Notes: a model not told the origin generated them from the sequence alone. Shown: positions 17,059 to 26,096, numbered from the stretch's first letter. The stretch: DNA of 64,000 nt from Mesorhizobium sp. B2-4-3 (GCF_006442815.1 NZ_VFVL01000027.1:24622-88621); one strand, 5' to 3'. Numbers and translations: made by a program.

Positions 17059-17667
17059 CTAGCTCCTGATGTCGATGAGCTTGCGGGCCTGATCGAACTG
17101 AGGACCCTTGGTGTTGCCCGCCTCGAACTTCCGGTGCTCGTCGGCAGGATCGTCCTTGGCATGCTTGAAATCGTACCAGACGCCGTCCGGATCCTTGCGC
17201 TGCTCGATATTGCCATTCTCGACGCGATGGCTGTAGCAGGTGCGTCGCGGCTTGGTGGTGTAGGTCTTGGACCTCCAGGCAAGTTCCATGCACATCTTGC
17301 CGGTTTCGGTCACCAGCCACCGGCCCTCGGCGACCGCGGGTGAGTCCTTTCCAGCCGTCCATGCCTTGATGCGTCGGTCCATCCCGAAATAGGCCGCGCC
17401 ATTTTCCCAGTTCCAAGTGCGATCAGCGTAGAGCAGTTGCAACTCGAAAGCCGTCGGAGCGATGTCGGGCTTGGCAGACGCCTCGACAGGCGCATTGTTC
17501 TTCGCCGTGGTCGCGTCGGCGATGCCGCAAAAAGCAAGCTGGCCACAGACGACCAGGAGCGGAAGCATCCAAACGAACTTGAGAGGTCGGCCGCTCCCGC
17601 CAGGTTCAGTCGAACCTGGTTTGCATGGCAACGTGGTTTCAGCCGTCGTTCCGATGTGCGCTCGCAT
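17059..17667 (-). CDS. DUF995-family secreted protein (paralogue A)
   Basis: 202 residues. N-terminal hydrophobic segment (KFVWMLPLLVVCGQLAFCGIADA), then the DUF995 pattern: LYADRTWNWENGAAYFGMDRR (~75), KAWTAGKDS, EGRWLVTETGKMCMELAWRS (~110), and CYSHRVENG ... RKDPDGVWYDFK. Two Cys in the core. GAGGGGGG precedes ATG 17667. The second copy in this window is at 26.1 kb; both border carbohydrate genes. No molecular function is established for DUF995. Confidence 0.85.
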   Translation of the reverse strand: MRAHIGTTAETTLPCKPGSTEPGGSGRPLKFVWMLPLLVVCGQLAFCGIADATTAKNNAPVEASAKPDIAPTAFELQLLYADRTWNWENGAAYFGMDRRIKAWTAGKDSPAVAEGRWLVTETGKMCMELAWRSKTYTTKPRRTCYSHRVENGNIEQRKDPDGVWYDFKHAKDDPADEHRKFEAGNTKGPQFDQARKLIDIRS

Positions 17668-17958
17668 ATCAACCCCCCTCTCGACCCTGAGATGGTCGGG
17701 TCGAGGAATCATGATTTGGAAGAGTTTCTCCGGGCTTTCCGCGATCCGTCACGATGCCCGAGCCCAGTGGACCTGATGGCGGCGCGATCAGCACCCTTGA
17801 ACCATTTAACAGCCGCGCACGGCGCGATGTCAACAGAATCCAAGTCTAAGTCGGCGCTACAAGCCCTTAGTTAATCACGGATATTATAATCTTGTGATAC
17901 CGTGACACTGTTTGGCAATTGCGCTGTGCCAAATAGCTTCGATGGGAGGGGGTTCCAG

Positions 17959-19569
17959 ATGACAGGCGACGCGGAAACGACCGCAATTCAGGACGCAGCA
18001 TTCGCCGGCCAGCACCCGGCCGTCCGCGTCGCCCATGTCCATTCCCTGATTTTGCTGGCGATCCTGATCGTCGCCGCCATCGCCCGTTTTCACGACATCA
18101 CCCAGCCGCTGGTCGACGCCTTCAGCTGGCGCGAAACGAGCACGGCGATGATGGCCGACAATTTCCAGCAGCGCAGCTGGAACATCTTCTTCCCCGAGGT
18201 GAGCTGGACCGGCCCCGGGCCGAGCTACCAGGGTCGGGAATTCCAGATCGTCAGCTATATCGCCGCACTGCTCTACCAGCTCTTCGGCTGGCACGACTGG
18301 TTCGGCCGCATGGTCGCCGCCCTGTTCAGCATGGTGACGGTGTTTTCGCTGCACAGGCTGACCGCGCTCTGCTGGGACGAGGCGCATGCGCATGCGGCCG
18401 CGCTTGCCTACGCGCTGATGCCGGGTGCGGTGATGATCGACAGTTCGTTCCTGCCCGATCCCTCGATGCTGGCACTGGTGACGCTCGGCGTATGGCTGTT
18501 TGCGAAATACTGGGTCGGCGGCAAGCCTTGGCTGCTGCCGGCGGCCACGGCGAGCTTCACGCTCGGCGCGCTGGCGAAGCCGCCGGGGCTCGCCGCCGGC
18601 GCCGTCATCTTCTACCTGATGGTCTGCTGGATCCTGGAACGGCGTTACCGGCAGGCGGCGCGTGTGCTTGTCAGCGGGCTTATCAGCCTGGCGGTCATCG
18701 CCGCCTATTTCGGCTGGGCCATCTATCTCGGTCGCAGCTACCCGCCATACCACGTCGCCGGCTCCGGCTACATTTGGGATTCCGGCTTCTGGACATTCTT
18801 CAAGAACAGTTTTTACCTCAAATCCGTCTGGAACACGTCGGTCTGGTGGTTCTACGGCTATCCGTTCATGGCGCTTATCGCCATCGGCTTCTGGATGCCG
18901 CCGAAGCCCGCCGGAACCGGCGAGAGAGCGCTTTGCGCCGTTGCCTATGTCTGGCTTGCCGCGGCGGCGGTCGTCTATGTCGCGGCGGCGCGGGAGATCA
19001 CCAACAATCCATGGAACTATCACATCTTCCACGTGCCGCTGGCGATGTTCTGCGGTCGCGGCGCGCTGGTGCTGGCGACGCTCGGCACCGGCACCGTCCT
19101 GTCCCCAGCCGCCGCGCTGCGCTCCATGCTCATCGCCGCGCTTGCGCTGACGCTGTCGACCTTTCCACTTCTCAAGACGATGAAGAACCCGACCGCCCTG
19201 AATGGCAAGCTGCTTGGCGAGGAGCTGGCGCGCATCGTCAAGCCGGGCGAGCTTGTGGTCGCCATCGCGCCGGCGGTCGGCGATCCCGTCGCTGTCTACT
19301 ACAGCCGTGCGCGCGGCTGGGTGTTCCCGCCTGGCGGCGGCGACGTCGAATGGTCGAAATTCGTCGAGGACGACACCACCGCGATCGCGCAGCTCGAGGA
19401 ATTGCGCGCCCAGGGCGCGGACTATTTCGGCACCGCCAAGGAGGCTGCCGACAATCAGGACCGGCTGTTCGTCCAGCACCATGACGGAGTGATCGACTAT
19501 CTCGACAAGACCGCAACCAAGCTTGTGGATTCGGATAAGCTGCTGGTCTATAGGATCACCCGCCCGTGA
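17959..19569 (+). CDS. GT-C membrane glycosyltransferase (GT39/ArnT-like)
   Basis: 536 residues with about ten hydrophobic segments. The first helix (LILLAILIVAAIARFHDI) is followed by a periplasmic loop with DAFSWRETSTAMMADNF, the position of the conserved acidic residues of PMT/ArnT enzymes. The soluble C-terminal part (GKLLGEELARIVKPGELVVAI...) lies outside. Such enzymes move a sugar from a polyprenyl-phosphate carrier to lipid or protein in the periplasm. GGGAGGGGG precedes ATG 17959. It heads a run with a flippase-like protein and a DPM1/ArnC-like GT2, a coherent lipid-linked pathway. Confidence 0.85.
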   Translation: MTGDAETTAIQDAAFAGQHPAVRVAHVHSLILLAILIVAAIARFHDITQPLVDAFSWRETSTAMMADNFQQRSWNIFFPEVSWTGPGPSYQGREFQIVSYIAALLYQLFGWHDWFGRMVAALFSMVTVFSLHRLTALCWDEAHAHAAALAYALMPGAVMIDSSFLPDPSMLALVTLGVWLFAKYWVGGKPWLLPAATASFTLGALAKPPGLAAGAVIFYLMVCWILERRYRQAARVLVSGLISLAVIAAYFGWAIYLGRSYPPYHVAGSGYIWDSGFWTFFKNSFYLKSVWNTSVWWFYGYPFMALIAIGFWMPPKPAGTGERALCAVAYVWLAAAAVVYVAAAREITNNPWNYHIFHVPLAMFCGRGALVLATLGTGTVLSPAAALRSMLIAALALTLSTFPLLKTMKNPTALNGKLLGEELARIVKPGELVVAIAPAVGDPVAVYYSRARGWVFPPGGGDVEWSKFVEDDTTAIAQLEELRAQGADYFGTAKEAADNQDRLFVQHHDGVIDYLDKTATKLVDSDKLLVYRITRP

Positions 19570-19681
19570 AGGAACCAGCCGGAGGTTACCGGCCGGCTGA
19601 AGCGATGCGCTGGGAAGCCGCGGAGCTTCGGAACCACCGGACGCAGCCGCACCAACGCGGCGGACGCCATCGGAGAATTGG

Positions 19682-20599
19682 TTGAAGCGAGCAATATCGA
19701 TAATCGTCACCCTGGCGCTGCTGGCATGGCTTGCCAGCGACCAGCGCTGGAAGATGGTGGGCGATGCCTTCGCCTCCATCACGCCCGGCGCCTTCGCGGC
19801 GGTGGCGGCGGCGCTGTTCGTCACCTATGTGCTCAGGGCGCTGCGCGTCTGCGACGAGTTCCGCGACGATGTGAATGGCCGCTTCGGCGCCGTGCTTCGC
19901 ATCATCCTGATCCACAATGCGATGATCAACATCGTGCCGTTCCGCGGCGGCGAGACGGCCTTCCCGATCCTCTTGCGCCAGGTGTTCGGCGTCTCGATCG
20001 TGCGCGCCAGCGCTTCGCTTCTATGGTTTCGGCTGCAGGACGCTTTCGTCGTCGGCGTGCTTGCCTGCCTGGTCTGGCCGGGCGTGCATCCGGCGCTGAG
20101 GGCCGCCGGCATCGCGGCGCTGATCGCCGCCGCATGGTACCTGCCGCGCTGGGCGCGCGCGCCGCATAACTGGACCACTGGCGGCAGGATCGTCTCGAAG
20201 CTCGGCAAATTGCGCGATATCTTCACCGAAGCGACGGGACGCTCACGCTATGGCTGGTGGTGGACGATCGCCAACTGGGCGCTGAAACTCGGCGTGCAGG
20301 GATGGCTGCTCGCCATGCTGCTCAACACCTCGTTCCAGACCGCCTTTCCCGGCGCCGTCGGCGCGGAGGCAGCCGCCATCCTGCCTGTGCAGGGCGTCGC
20401 CGGTTTCGGCACCTATGAAGCGGGCGCCGCAGCCGCATTGCTCTATTCCGGCATCGCCATGAAGGACGGCCTGCAGGCGGCGCTCGCGCTGCATCTCTTC
20501 ATCCTCTGCTCGGCGGTCGCAACCGGTGCGATCGCCTGGCTGTTCCCCTCGAAAGCGACGCTGCCGGAAAGCCCGGCGGCGGGACCGGCAAGGAAATGA
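19682..20599 (+). CDS. Flippase-like integral membrane protein (LPG-synthase TM domain)
   Basis: 305 residues, mostly membrane helices; the family pattern INIVPFRGGETAFPILLRQVFG (~80) and PVQGVAGFGTYEAGAAAALL (~235) is that of the UPF0104/lysylphosphatidylglycerol synthase membrane domain. These lack the aminoacyl transfer domain and are suspected of lipid or lipid-sugar transport. The start is TTG 19682, with GGAG six bases upstream; no ATG fits. Stop and next start overlap (ATGA). Position between a GT-C and a GT2 fits a carrier-lipid translocation role, which is inference. Confidence 0.85.
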   Translation: MKRAISIIVTLALLAWLASDQRWKMVGDAFASITPGAFAAVAAALFVTYVLRALRVCDEFRDDVNGRFGAVLRIILIHNAMINIVPFRGGETAFPILLRQVFGVSIVRASASLLWFRLQDAFVVGVLACLVWPGVHPALRAAGIAALIAAAWYLPRWARAPHNWTTGGRIVSKLGKLRDIFTEATGRSRYGWWWTIANWALKLGVQGWLLAMLLNTSFQTAFPGAVGAEAAAILPVQGVAGFGTYEAGAAAALLYSGIAMKDGLQAALALHLFILCSAVATGAIAWLFPSKATLPESPAAGPARK

Positions 20600-21681
20600 C
20601 CGCCATGAACGTGCTTCCCATTCCGGCACCGGGATTGCCCGAGGGCGCCGTCATGCCCGAGCACAAGCTCTCCATCGTCATCCCGATGTATAACGAGGCC
20701 GACAATGTCGAGCCGCTGCTCGTCCGCATTCACCAGGCGATGGAGAACTACAGCCAGCCCTGGGAAGTGGTGCTGGTCGACGACGGCAGCACCGACGCCA
20801 CGCCCGCCGAGATCCGCCGGCTGGCGGCTCAATACGGGCCGCATGTGCATGGCGTGGAGCTGGTGCGCAACTACAAGCAGACCGCGGCCATGCAGGCCGG
20901 CCTCGACGCCGCGCGCGGCGACGTCATCGCAACGCTCGACGGCGACCTGCAGAATGACCCGTTCGACATTCCACGCATGGTCTACCGCCTGCTGAACGAG
21001 GATCTCGACCTCGTCGCCGGCTGGCGCAAGGACCGCAAGGAAGGTTTCTGGATGCGCCGCCTGCCCTCGCGCATCGCCAACAGGCTGATCGCGCGCGTCA
21101 CCGGCGTGCAGCTCAAGGACTATGGCTGCAGCCTGAAAGTGTTCCGCGGCAGCGTCATCCGCAGCGTGCGGCTCTATGGCGAGATGCACCGCTTCATCCC
21201 GGCGTGGCTGGCGACCGTTACGACGCCGCGCCGCATCGCCCAGGAAGTGGTGACGCATCACGCCCGCATCCACGGCCAGTCGAAATACGGCATCTCGCGC
21301 ACCTTCCGCGTGGTGCTGGACCTCGTCTTCATGTTCTTCTTCCTGCGCTACCGCACGCGGCCCGGACACTTCTTCGGCGGCATCGGCATCGTGCTCGGCG
21401 TGCTCGGATCGCTGATCCTTGCCTATCTCTTCGCGGTCAAGGTTTTCTGGGGGCAGGACATCGGCACCAGGCCGATGCTGATCACCGGCTTCTTCCTGGT
21501 GATCGCCGGGCTGCAGGCGGTGACGTCGGGCGTGCTCGCCGAAATGCTGTCGCGCGTCTATCTCGAGGCCAACGGCGCGCTCGCTTATGTGGCCCGGCCG
21601 CAGCCCGCGCATGGCGAGGGCGACGGCTGGCATCGGCCGGACAAGCTGGCGACCGAGAAGGCGAAGCCGCGCAGGAAGTGA
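20596..21681 (+). CDS. GT2 polyprenyl-phosphate sugar transferase (DPM1/ArnC/GtrB-like)
   Basis: 361 residues. N-terminal GT-A domain: LSIVIPMYNEADNVEPLL (~28), VLVDDGSTDATP (~58), LDGDLQNDP (DxD-type, ~115), GWRKDRKEG. HRFIPAW and a HHARIHGQSKYG motif lie near 210-235 as in ArnC/GtrB. Two membrane helices form the C-terminus (FGGIGIVLGVLGSLILAYL, MLITGFFLVIAGLQAV). Expected reaction: transfer of a nucleotide sugar to undecaprenyl phosphate on the cytoplasmic face. Overlaps the flippase-like gene by 4 bases; donor could be the UDP-pentose made upstream. Confidence 0.9.
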   Translation: MTAMNVLPIPAPGLPEGAVMPEHKLSIVIPMYNEADNVEPLLVRIHQAMENYSQPWEVVLVDDGSTDATPAEIRRLAAQYGPHVHGVELVRNYKQTAAMQAGLDAARGDVIATLDGDLQNDPFDIPRMVYRLLNEDLDLVAGWRKDRKEGFWMRRLPSRIANRLIARVTGVQLKDYGCSLKVFRGSVIRSVRLYGEMHRFIPAWLATVTTPRRIAQEVVTHHARIHGQSKYGISRTFRVVLDLVFMFFFLRYRTRPGHFFGGIGIVLGVLGSLILAYLFAVKVFWGQDIGTRPMLITGFFLVIAGLQAVTSGVLAEMLSRVYLEANGALAYVARPQPAHGEGDGWHRPDKLATEKAKPRRK

Positions 21682-21795
21682 TCCTGCTGCCACAACGCGG
21701 GAGCGACCGGAGGGGCAAGAAGTGGCGCGCTGACGGCGCCCGTCTCCTTGCTCCCGCGGTCACGCCCCCAAACGTCAGCGCTTCGGAATTGCCTG

Positions 21796-21833
21796 AAGCG
21801 CGTCGCGCTGAAACGGATTCAGGCGACGCGCTT
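21796..21833. repeat. GCGACGCGCTT palindrome
   Basis: Arms AAGCGCGTCG and CGACGCGCTT around CGCTGAAACGGATTCAGG. A short dispersed-type rhizobial palindrome, distinct in sequence from the CACTTTT-core family that directly follows. Confidence 0.7.
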
Positions 21834-21847
21834 TAAGTCTTTGTTGT

Positions 21848-21895
21848 ATGCATGTCGTTGCCCCGGAACCGCTGCGCGCTTCTGGCGACATGCAT
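21848..21895. repeat. Palindrome, CACTTTT-core family (copy 2)
   Basis: Arms ATGCATGTCG (21848-21857) and CGACATGCAT (21886-21895) with a diverged core GGAACCGCTGCGCGCTTCT. Confidence 0.75.
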
Positions 21896-21899
21896 TGGT

Positions 21900-22304
21900 C
21901 TATCGCGCCCGGCAAGCCGAGCGCTGACCGAAGCCACTCGGGCCGCAGATCCACGGCGAGTGGCCAAGCAACGGACCGACGCTGCCCATGCTGTAGGAAA
22001 TCTTGACCGGCCGCGGCACGCGAGCAGGCTGCGGCCGCACGAAGGCGGCATAGGCCTCCTCTCGGATGCGCATCACACTGGACATCTGCGTCAGCGGCTT
22101 GCGGTGAACACGATGCAACCGCTGCTTCTTGAGGTAGTGCACCTTCTTGGCGGTGGTGTGGGCTGCCGGTCCGGTGCCGATCGAGCTGGTTTTCATCGTG
22201 TCCATGCTCTGGCAGCCGGAAACCATCGAGGTCAGTGCAACGGCGGCAATGGCGCAAGCATATTTCCTGCCGAAAACCGCTGCTTCATTCATGAAATTGT
22301 TCAT
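21900..22304 (-). CDS. Small lipoprotein with ICGPSGFGQ C-terminal box (second copy)
   Basis: 134 residues. Signal CAIAAVALTSMVSGC gives a good lipobox (V-S-G-C), then a basic Lys/His/Arg-rich middle (KKVHYLKKQRLHRVHRKPL) and the terminal LGHSPWICGPSGFGQRSACRAR that matches the protein at 14.0-14.3 kb. AGGGA lies 8 bases before ATG 22304. The basic linker would suit contact with polysaccharide or peptidoglycan in the periplasm, an untested idea. Its stop is 5 bases from palindrome copy 2. Confidence 0.75.
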   Translation of the reverse strand: MNNFMNEAAVFGRKYACAIAAVALTSMVSGCQSMDTMKTSSIGTGPAAHTTAKKVHYLKKQRLHRVHRKPLTQMSSVMRIREEAYAAFVRPQPARVPRPVKISYSMGSVGPLLGHSPWICGPSGFGQRSACRAR

Positions 22305-22612
22305 TGTCGTTCCCTGCCACGAAAATACATGTTGCTCCCGCGCGGATATGTTTCTTCTTTCCTTGACTTCCACGCCGTGCGAACGGCTCACTGCCGCTCA
22401 CACTGTGGCTAAATATTAGAGGATACTTATTAAAATTCGCGCAAACGATATGATGAGCGCGATCTCTAGCGACTCGATCGATTGTTATTAAAATTTGATC
22501 TTTTAGTTGTGGCTACGGACGACGGTCGGGAAACGCGCCCATTCCTGGAATTGTGCGTTTGTCTCTACGCAATTCCGGACGGAAAACCGCTACGCACTTT
22601 TCCTGGAATTGC
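22305..22612. other. AT-rich intergenic region
   Basis: 308 bases, clearly A/T-richer than its surroundings around 22410-22510. It holds the lipoprotein promoter side and, at its right end, palindrome copy 3. No coding region seen. Confidence 0.4.
22569..22612. repeat. Palindrome, CACTTTT-core family (copy 3)
   Basis: Arms GCAATTCC (22569-22576) and GGAATTGC (22605-22612) around GGAAAACCGCTACGCACTTT. It touches the stop of the cellulose-synthase-like gene and may act at its 3' end. Confidence 0.8.
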
Positions 22613-24487
22613 TTAACGCGGCTGGTCCCAGCCAGGGTCGAAATAGAAGTTTTGCGAGCCGGTGCCACCCGTGCCGGCACCCGAGACCGGATAGGCTATC
22701 CTGACGATGTGGAAGCCGCCGGCGGCTCCCTGCTGAAGGCCGTATATGCCTTCCAATCCCCGGCCGTAGAATCCCGCAATCGCGATACAGAGCGCGGCTC
22801 CTGCCAAGGATGTCTGCATGGTTATCGCAACCGCGTCGTCCCTTAGCGATATCCTGTTTTCGGAGAGGTGCTTGACGATGATGACCAGCACGAGCAATCC
22901 GTAGATCGCCGCATTGAGTGCCGCAAACCAATAGAAACCAGTGGCACTGGAGGGCTCTTTCACAAAAATGACAGGCAGCGACGCACCAGTAGCAAGCGCC
23001 ACATAGGGAAAGATGACACGGCTGGGCAGAAGCGTCTTCGGACCACTACCTTTCGGCGTGACGCGGAAATCGACGAATGACTTGGCAAGATAATCGCGAA
23101 CCGACGCCAGCGTTCCTGCCATCACCCACGGCCAGCGCGCGAATAGATGGAAGAGTGTCCCTTCCCAACTGATAGCCTTGGCCGAGAACGGACGCGCAAG
23201 GCCTAACCTTTTTAGAAAGACCACCAGGACAATCGGAAGGGCCGCGCTTGGCGTATAGTAGACAAGGAATTCAGGATAGGTCACGTCCGCAAAATTGTTG
23301 CCCGACAACAGCGCGTAGATCGGCATGACATACATTGTTATCGCAAATAGAGCGAACATCGGATACCAGAGCTGGCAGAATACGAACTGCCGTCTGAGCC
23401 TCGGGCTGAGCTTGGACAGATATCCAGGCGTGTATTCGAGCAAGATGGTCGTCAAACTCCGTGACCACTGGAACTCCTGAGTAACCAGGTCGGCGAAAGT
23501 TTGCGGACCGTCGCCATTCGCGATGGCATCAATGGCATGCACACCGCGCCATCCAGCGGCGTTGATCATCATCGAGGTGGAGTGGTCCTCGGCCAGTTCA
23601 GGGCCCAGCCCGCCAGCCTGTCGCAACGCAATGGTGCGCACGGCATAATGCGAGCCGATGCAGAGCGGGGCGCCGTTGCTCGTGTAGCCGGATTGCAAAG
23701 GGCCGTGGAGCATCCCTTCCACAAACAGCCTGCCGCGCGCTGCCCAGCTTTCGTCGGCGTTGTTGTCACAGATGCTCGGTGCCGAGACATAACCGACGCC
23801 TGGGTCGGCGAACGGATAAAGGATTTCCCTCAGATAGGTCGGCGTCGGAACGTGATCGGCGTCCATCTGGGCGACGAAGTCGTAGCGCTCGTAGCCGTAG
23901 TGGTCGTAGAAGAACGCCAGATTGCCTTCCTTGCAGCGGGTCCGGCGCGGCCAGGTCTTGCGGTGATAGTCCTCGCGGCCGCGCCTGGTCGAAATCAGCA
24001 CGCCATGCGCGTCGCACCAGGCAATCGTTTCCTCGCCGGGGTCCTCATCGGCAAGCCAGGTGTCGTGCGGATAGTCCTGCGCCAGCATCGCCTCGAGCGT
24101 GCGCTGGACGACGGCGAACGGCTCGGAAGGCGCCTTGGTGACCACCATGGCGACACGTGAGCGCTTCGGGATCGTATGCAGCTTCGACGACTTCCTCGAA
24201 GCATGGACCTTGAGCAGGAAATACATCGGCATCAAGGTGAGCCAGGCCAGGACGATCGTGGCGAAGGCAAAGGGTCCGACATGATCGATATGCGCAGGCT
24301 GCAGCCACCAGGACCAGAAGAAAGCCAGCGAGACCAACCAGGAAACAAGGCCAAGCCGCAAGATCAATTGCTGGCGCGGCGTGAGCACGGGCACGAGGTA
24401 AGGACCCCTTGGACCGATGCCGGCTGTGCCCGGCCGGCGCCGAAATCTCGTTTTGCCGACAGAGCCGGCACCCGCTGATACGCCCAT
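22613..24487 (-). CDS. Cellulose-synthase-like processive GT2
   Basis: 624 residues. Two N-terminal membrane helices (~40-95), a cytoplasmic GT-A domain with ADEDPG (~147), the sugar-nucleotide motif MDADHVP near 208-214, the catalytic AEDHST near 300 and QEFQWSRSL (a Q-x-x-Q/R-W relative) near 335, then at least five further helices. This is the architecture of processive beta-glycan synthases (BcsA/BgsA/mannan synthase type), but it has no PilZ domain visible. The polymer cannot be read. Divergent from a secreted GH26-like hydrolase across 558 bases. Confidence 0.88.
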   Translation of the reverse strand: MGVSAGAGSVGKTRFRRRPGTAGIGPRGPYLVPVLTPRQQLILRLGLVSWLVSLAFFWSWWLQPAHIDHVGPFAFATIVLAWLTLMPMYFLLKVHASRKSSKLHTIPKRSRVAMVVTKAPSEPFAVVQRTLEAMLAQDYPHDTWLADEDPGEETIAWCDAHGVLISTRRGREDYHRKTWPRRTRCKEGNLAFFYDHYGYERYDFVAQMDADHVPTPTYLREILYPFADPGVGYVSAPSICDNNADESWAARGRLFVEGMLHGPLQSGYTSNGAPLCIGSHYAVRTIALRQAGGLGPELAEDHSTSMMINAAGWRGVHAIDAIANGDGPQTFADLVTQEFQWSRSLTTILLEYTPGYLSKLSPRLRRQFVFCQLWYPMFALFAITMYVMPIYALLSGNNFADVTYPEFLVYYTPSAALPIVLVVFLKRLGLARPFSAKAISWEGTLFHLFARWPWVMAGTLASVRDYLAKSFVDFRVTPKGSGPKTLLPSRVIFPYVALATGASLPVIFVKEPSSATGFYWFAALNAAIYGLLVLVIIVKHLSENRISLRDDAVAITMQTSLAGAALCIAIAGFYGRGLEGIYGLQQGAAGGFHIVRIAYPVSGAGTGGTGSQNFYFDPGWDQPR

Positions 24488-25045
24488 GCCACGCGCCGCC
24501 CTACGCGCCCGGCCATACGGCCGAAAGCATTCATCCGGCTATAGAATCAGTCGATACTAATACAAAGTCAACAGGATTAAGCCTGTGCTAACCAAGCCTC
24601 TTAAGAACCGGTTAATCTAACGCTTTGGCCCGCACCGCAGCTTGCCGTCCCGACAGCGGCCGCGATGGCGGCCTTTTGCCGGCTTCAAGTGAGGACCGGC
24701 AACGGTCCCTGCCGGCTGCGCCGATCGCCCCATGGGCCGCAACAAGGTTAAGTAACAGTTAATTGCCCTTGACTCTGGGCGGTCATAGGCTCTTATATCA
24801 GGAAGGGTTAATATCGTAATGTTGACGCGAATTTGTGAGTATCGCGGCGACCTCTCTTCAGGTATTCAGGTAGAGGACCTTGAGAGATAACCTCTGTGGA
24901 GGCGCTCCGTAAAACGCGCCCGTCCCAGTCGCTCAGACACCCCACGGTTCACGTTGGCAGACGTTAGGGTTTGCGCGCTGGTTCATGCCGGCACGCGGCG
25001 GCGAGTTCCGATGTCCGTCGGACGTCGGAACCATGGGAGGCGAGT
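24488..25045. other. Shared control region, GT2 / GH26-like
   Basis: 558 bases between divergent genes. Several A/T-rich stretches (24540-24620, 24745-24840) suggest promoters on both strands, and an inverted repeat of short TTAA-containing segments is visible. No coding region. A strong GGGAGG lies just before the GH26-like start. Confidence 0.4.
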
Positions 25046-25963
25046 ATGAAACACTCCACTGCGACTGCATTTGTGTCAGCACTGATTATCGGCGGCGGCC
25101 TCGCGTTTCCGGCGTCGGCCGGATCGTCCGCTGGGACGGATCCGATCAAGACGAGCTCGGCCGCGTCGGCATTCGGGTCGTATGATCCATATGGCGATTT
25201 CACCAATGACAAGTCGGCCAGTATCGAGGAACTGTTCCTGCCTTGGGAAGACGTCGACCTGTCGACGCTGCCGCTGGCGGACGCCTATGCGCAGCAACGC
25301 GGCCGCTCGCTGCTGATCACCGTCGAGCCTTGGACATGGTCGAAGGACTGGCGCATCACGCCGCCCGAGCTGCGCGACGGCATATTGAGCGGCAAATACG
25401 ACGCCAACATGCAGGCGATCTGCAACCTGGTCGGACAGATGAAGAGCCCGGTCACCATCCGCTGGGCGCAGGAAATGGAAGACAAGAACGGCCGCTTTAC
25501 CTGGGCCAACTGGGCGCCGAAGGACTGGATCGCCGCCTACAAGCGCGAGGTCAATGTCTGCCGCAAGGCGGCGCCCACCGCGAAATACATGTGGTCGCCC
25601 AAGGGTATCGAGGGCCTTGAGAAGTACTATCCCGGCGACGACTACGTCGACGTGATCGGCTTGTCGGTGTTCGGCCTGCAGAAGAAGGACAATGACGAGG
25701 CCGGCCGCGACCGGACCTTCGAAGAGACGTTGAAGCCGGGGTACGACCGCGTCGCGAAGTTCAACAAGCCTGTGATCGTGGCCGAGCTCGGCTATGTCGG
25801 AAAGCAGGAATACGTGACGAAATGGGCTGACGACTCGCGCAAGTCTTATGCGGAGTTTCCGGCCCTAACCTCGGTGGTCTACTTCAACCAGAAGGAAGTC
25901 TGGCCGTGGCTGGGCGGCTATGGACTGCCCGACTGGCGGGTAACCCAGCACGTGCTGCCGTAG
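25046..25963 (+). CDS. Secreted GH26-like glycoside hydrolase
   Basis: 305 residues. Signal peptide MKHSTATAFVSALIIGGGLA, cleavage near AFPASA. The (beta/alpha)8 features include ITVEPWTW (~92), IRWAQEMEDKNGRFTW with Glu143 in the acid/base position, and KPVIVAELGY with Glu247 in the nucleophile position. The usual His before the acid/base Glu is Gln here. GH26 contains mannanases and some beta-glucanases; it could trim the polymer made by the divergent synthase. GGGAGG lies ahead of ATG 25046. Confidence 0.82.
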   Translation: MKHSTATAFVSALIIGGGLAFPASAGSSAGTDPIKTSSAASAFGSYDPYGDFTNDKSASIEELFLPWEDVDLSTLPLADAYAQQRGRSLLITVEPWTWSKDWRITPPELRDGILSGKYDANMQAICNLVGQMKSPVTIRWAQEMEDKNGRFTWANWAPKDWIAAYKREVNVCRKAAPTAKYMWSPKGIEGLEKYYPGDDYVDVIGLSVFGLQKKDNDEAGRDRTFEETLKPGYDRVAKFNKPVIVAELGYVGKQEYVTKWADDSRKSYAEFPALTSVVYFNQKEVWPWLGGYGLPDWRVTQHVLP

Positions 25964-26096
25964 TGGCGACAGGCCATGCCCGTCCCGGCAGAACAGGGAC
26001 GGGCTCCAGCTTTCCAGTTCGATAGGGATCGCTCCCGGGTCCGGGCCTTGGGAGCCGATGCAAGGCGTGGCGTAAATGAGTTGGCGGAGTAAAATC

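Noticed and set aside
17884..19824. 646-residue leftward frame opposite the GT-C gene
   Set aside because: No domain, Arg/Gly-rich composition typical of antisense frames, while the forward frame has clear membrane helices.
20443..21693. 416-residue leftward frame opposite the GT2 gene
   Set aside because: Antisense to a well-defined GT2 with DxD and VVDDGSTD-type motifs.
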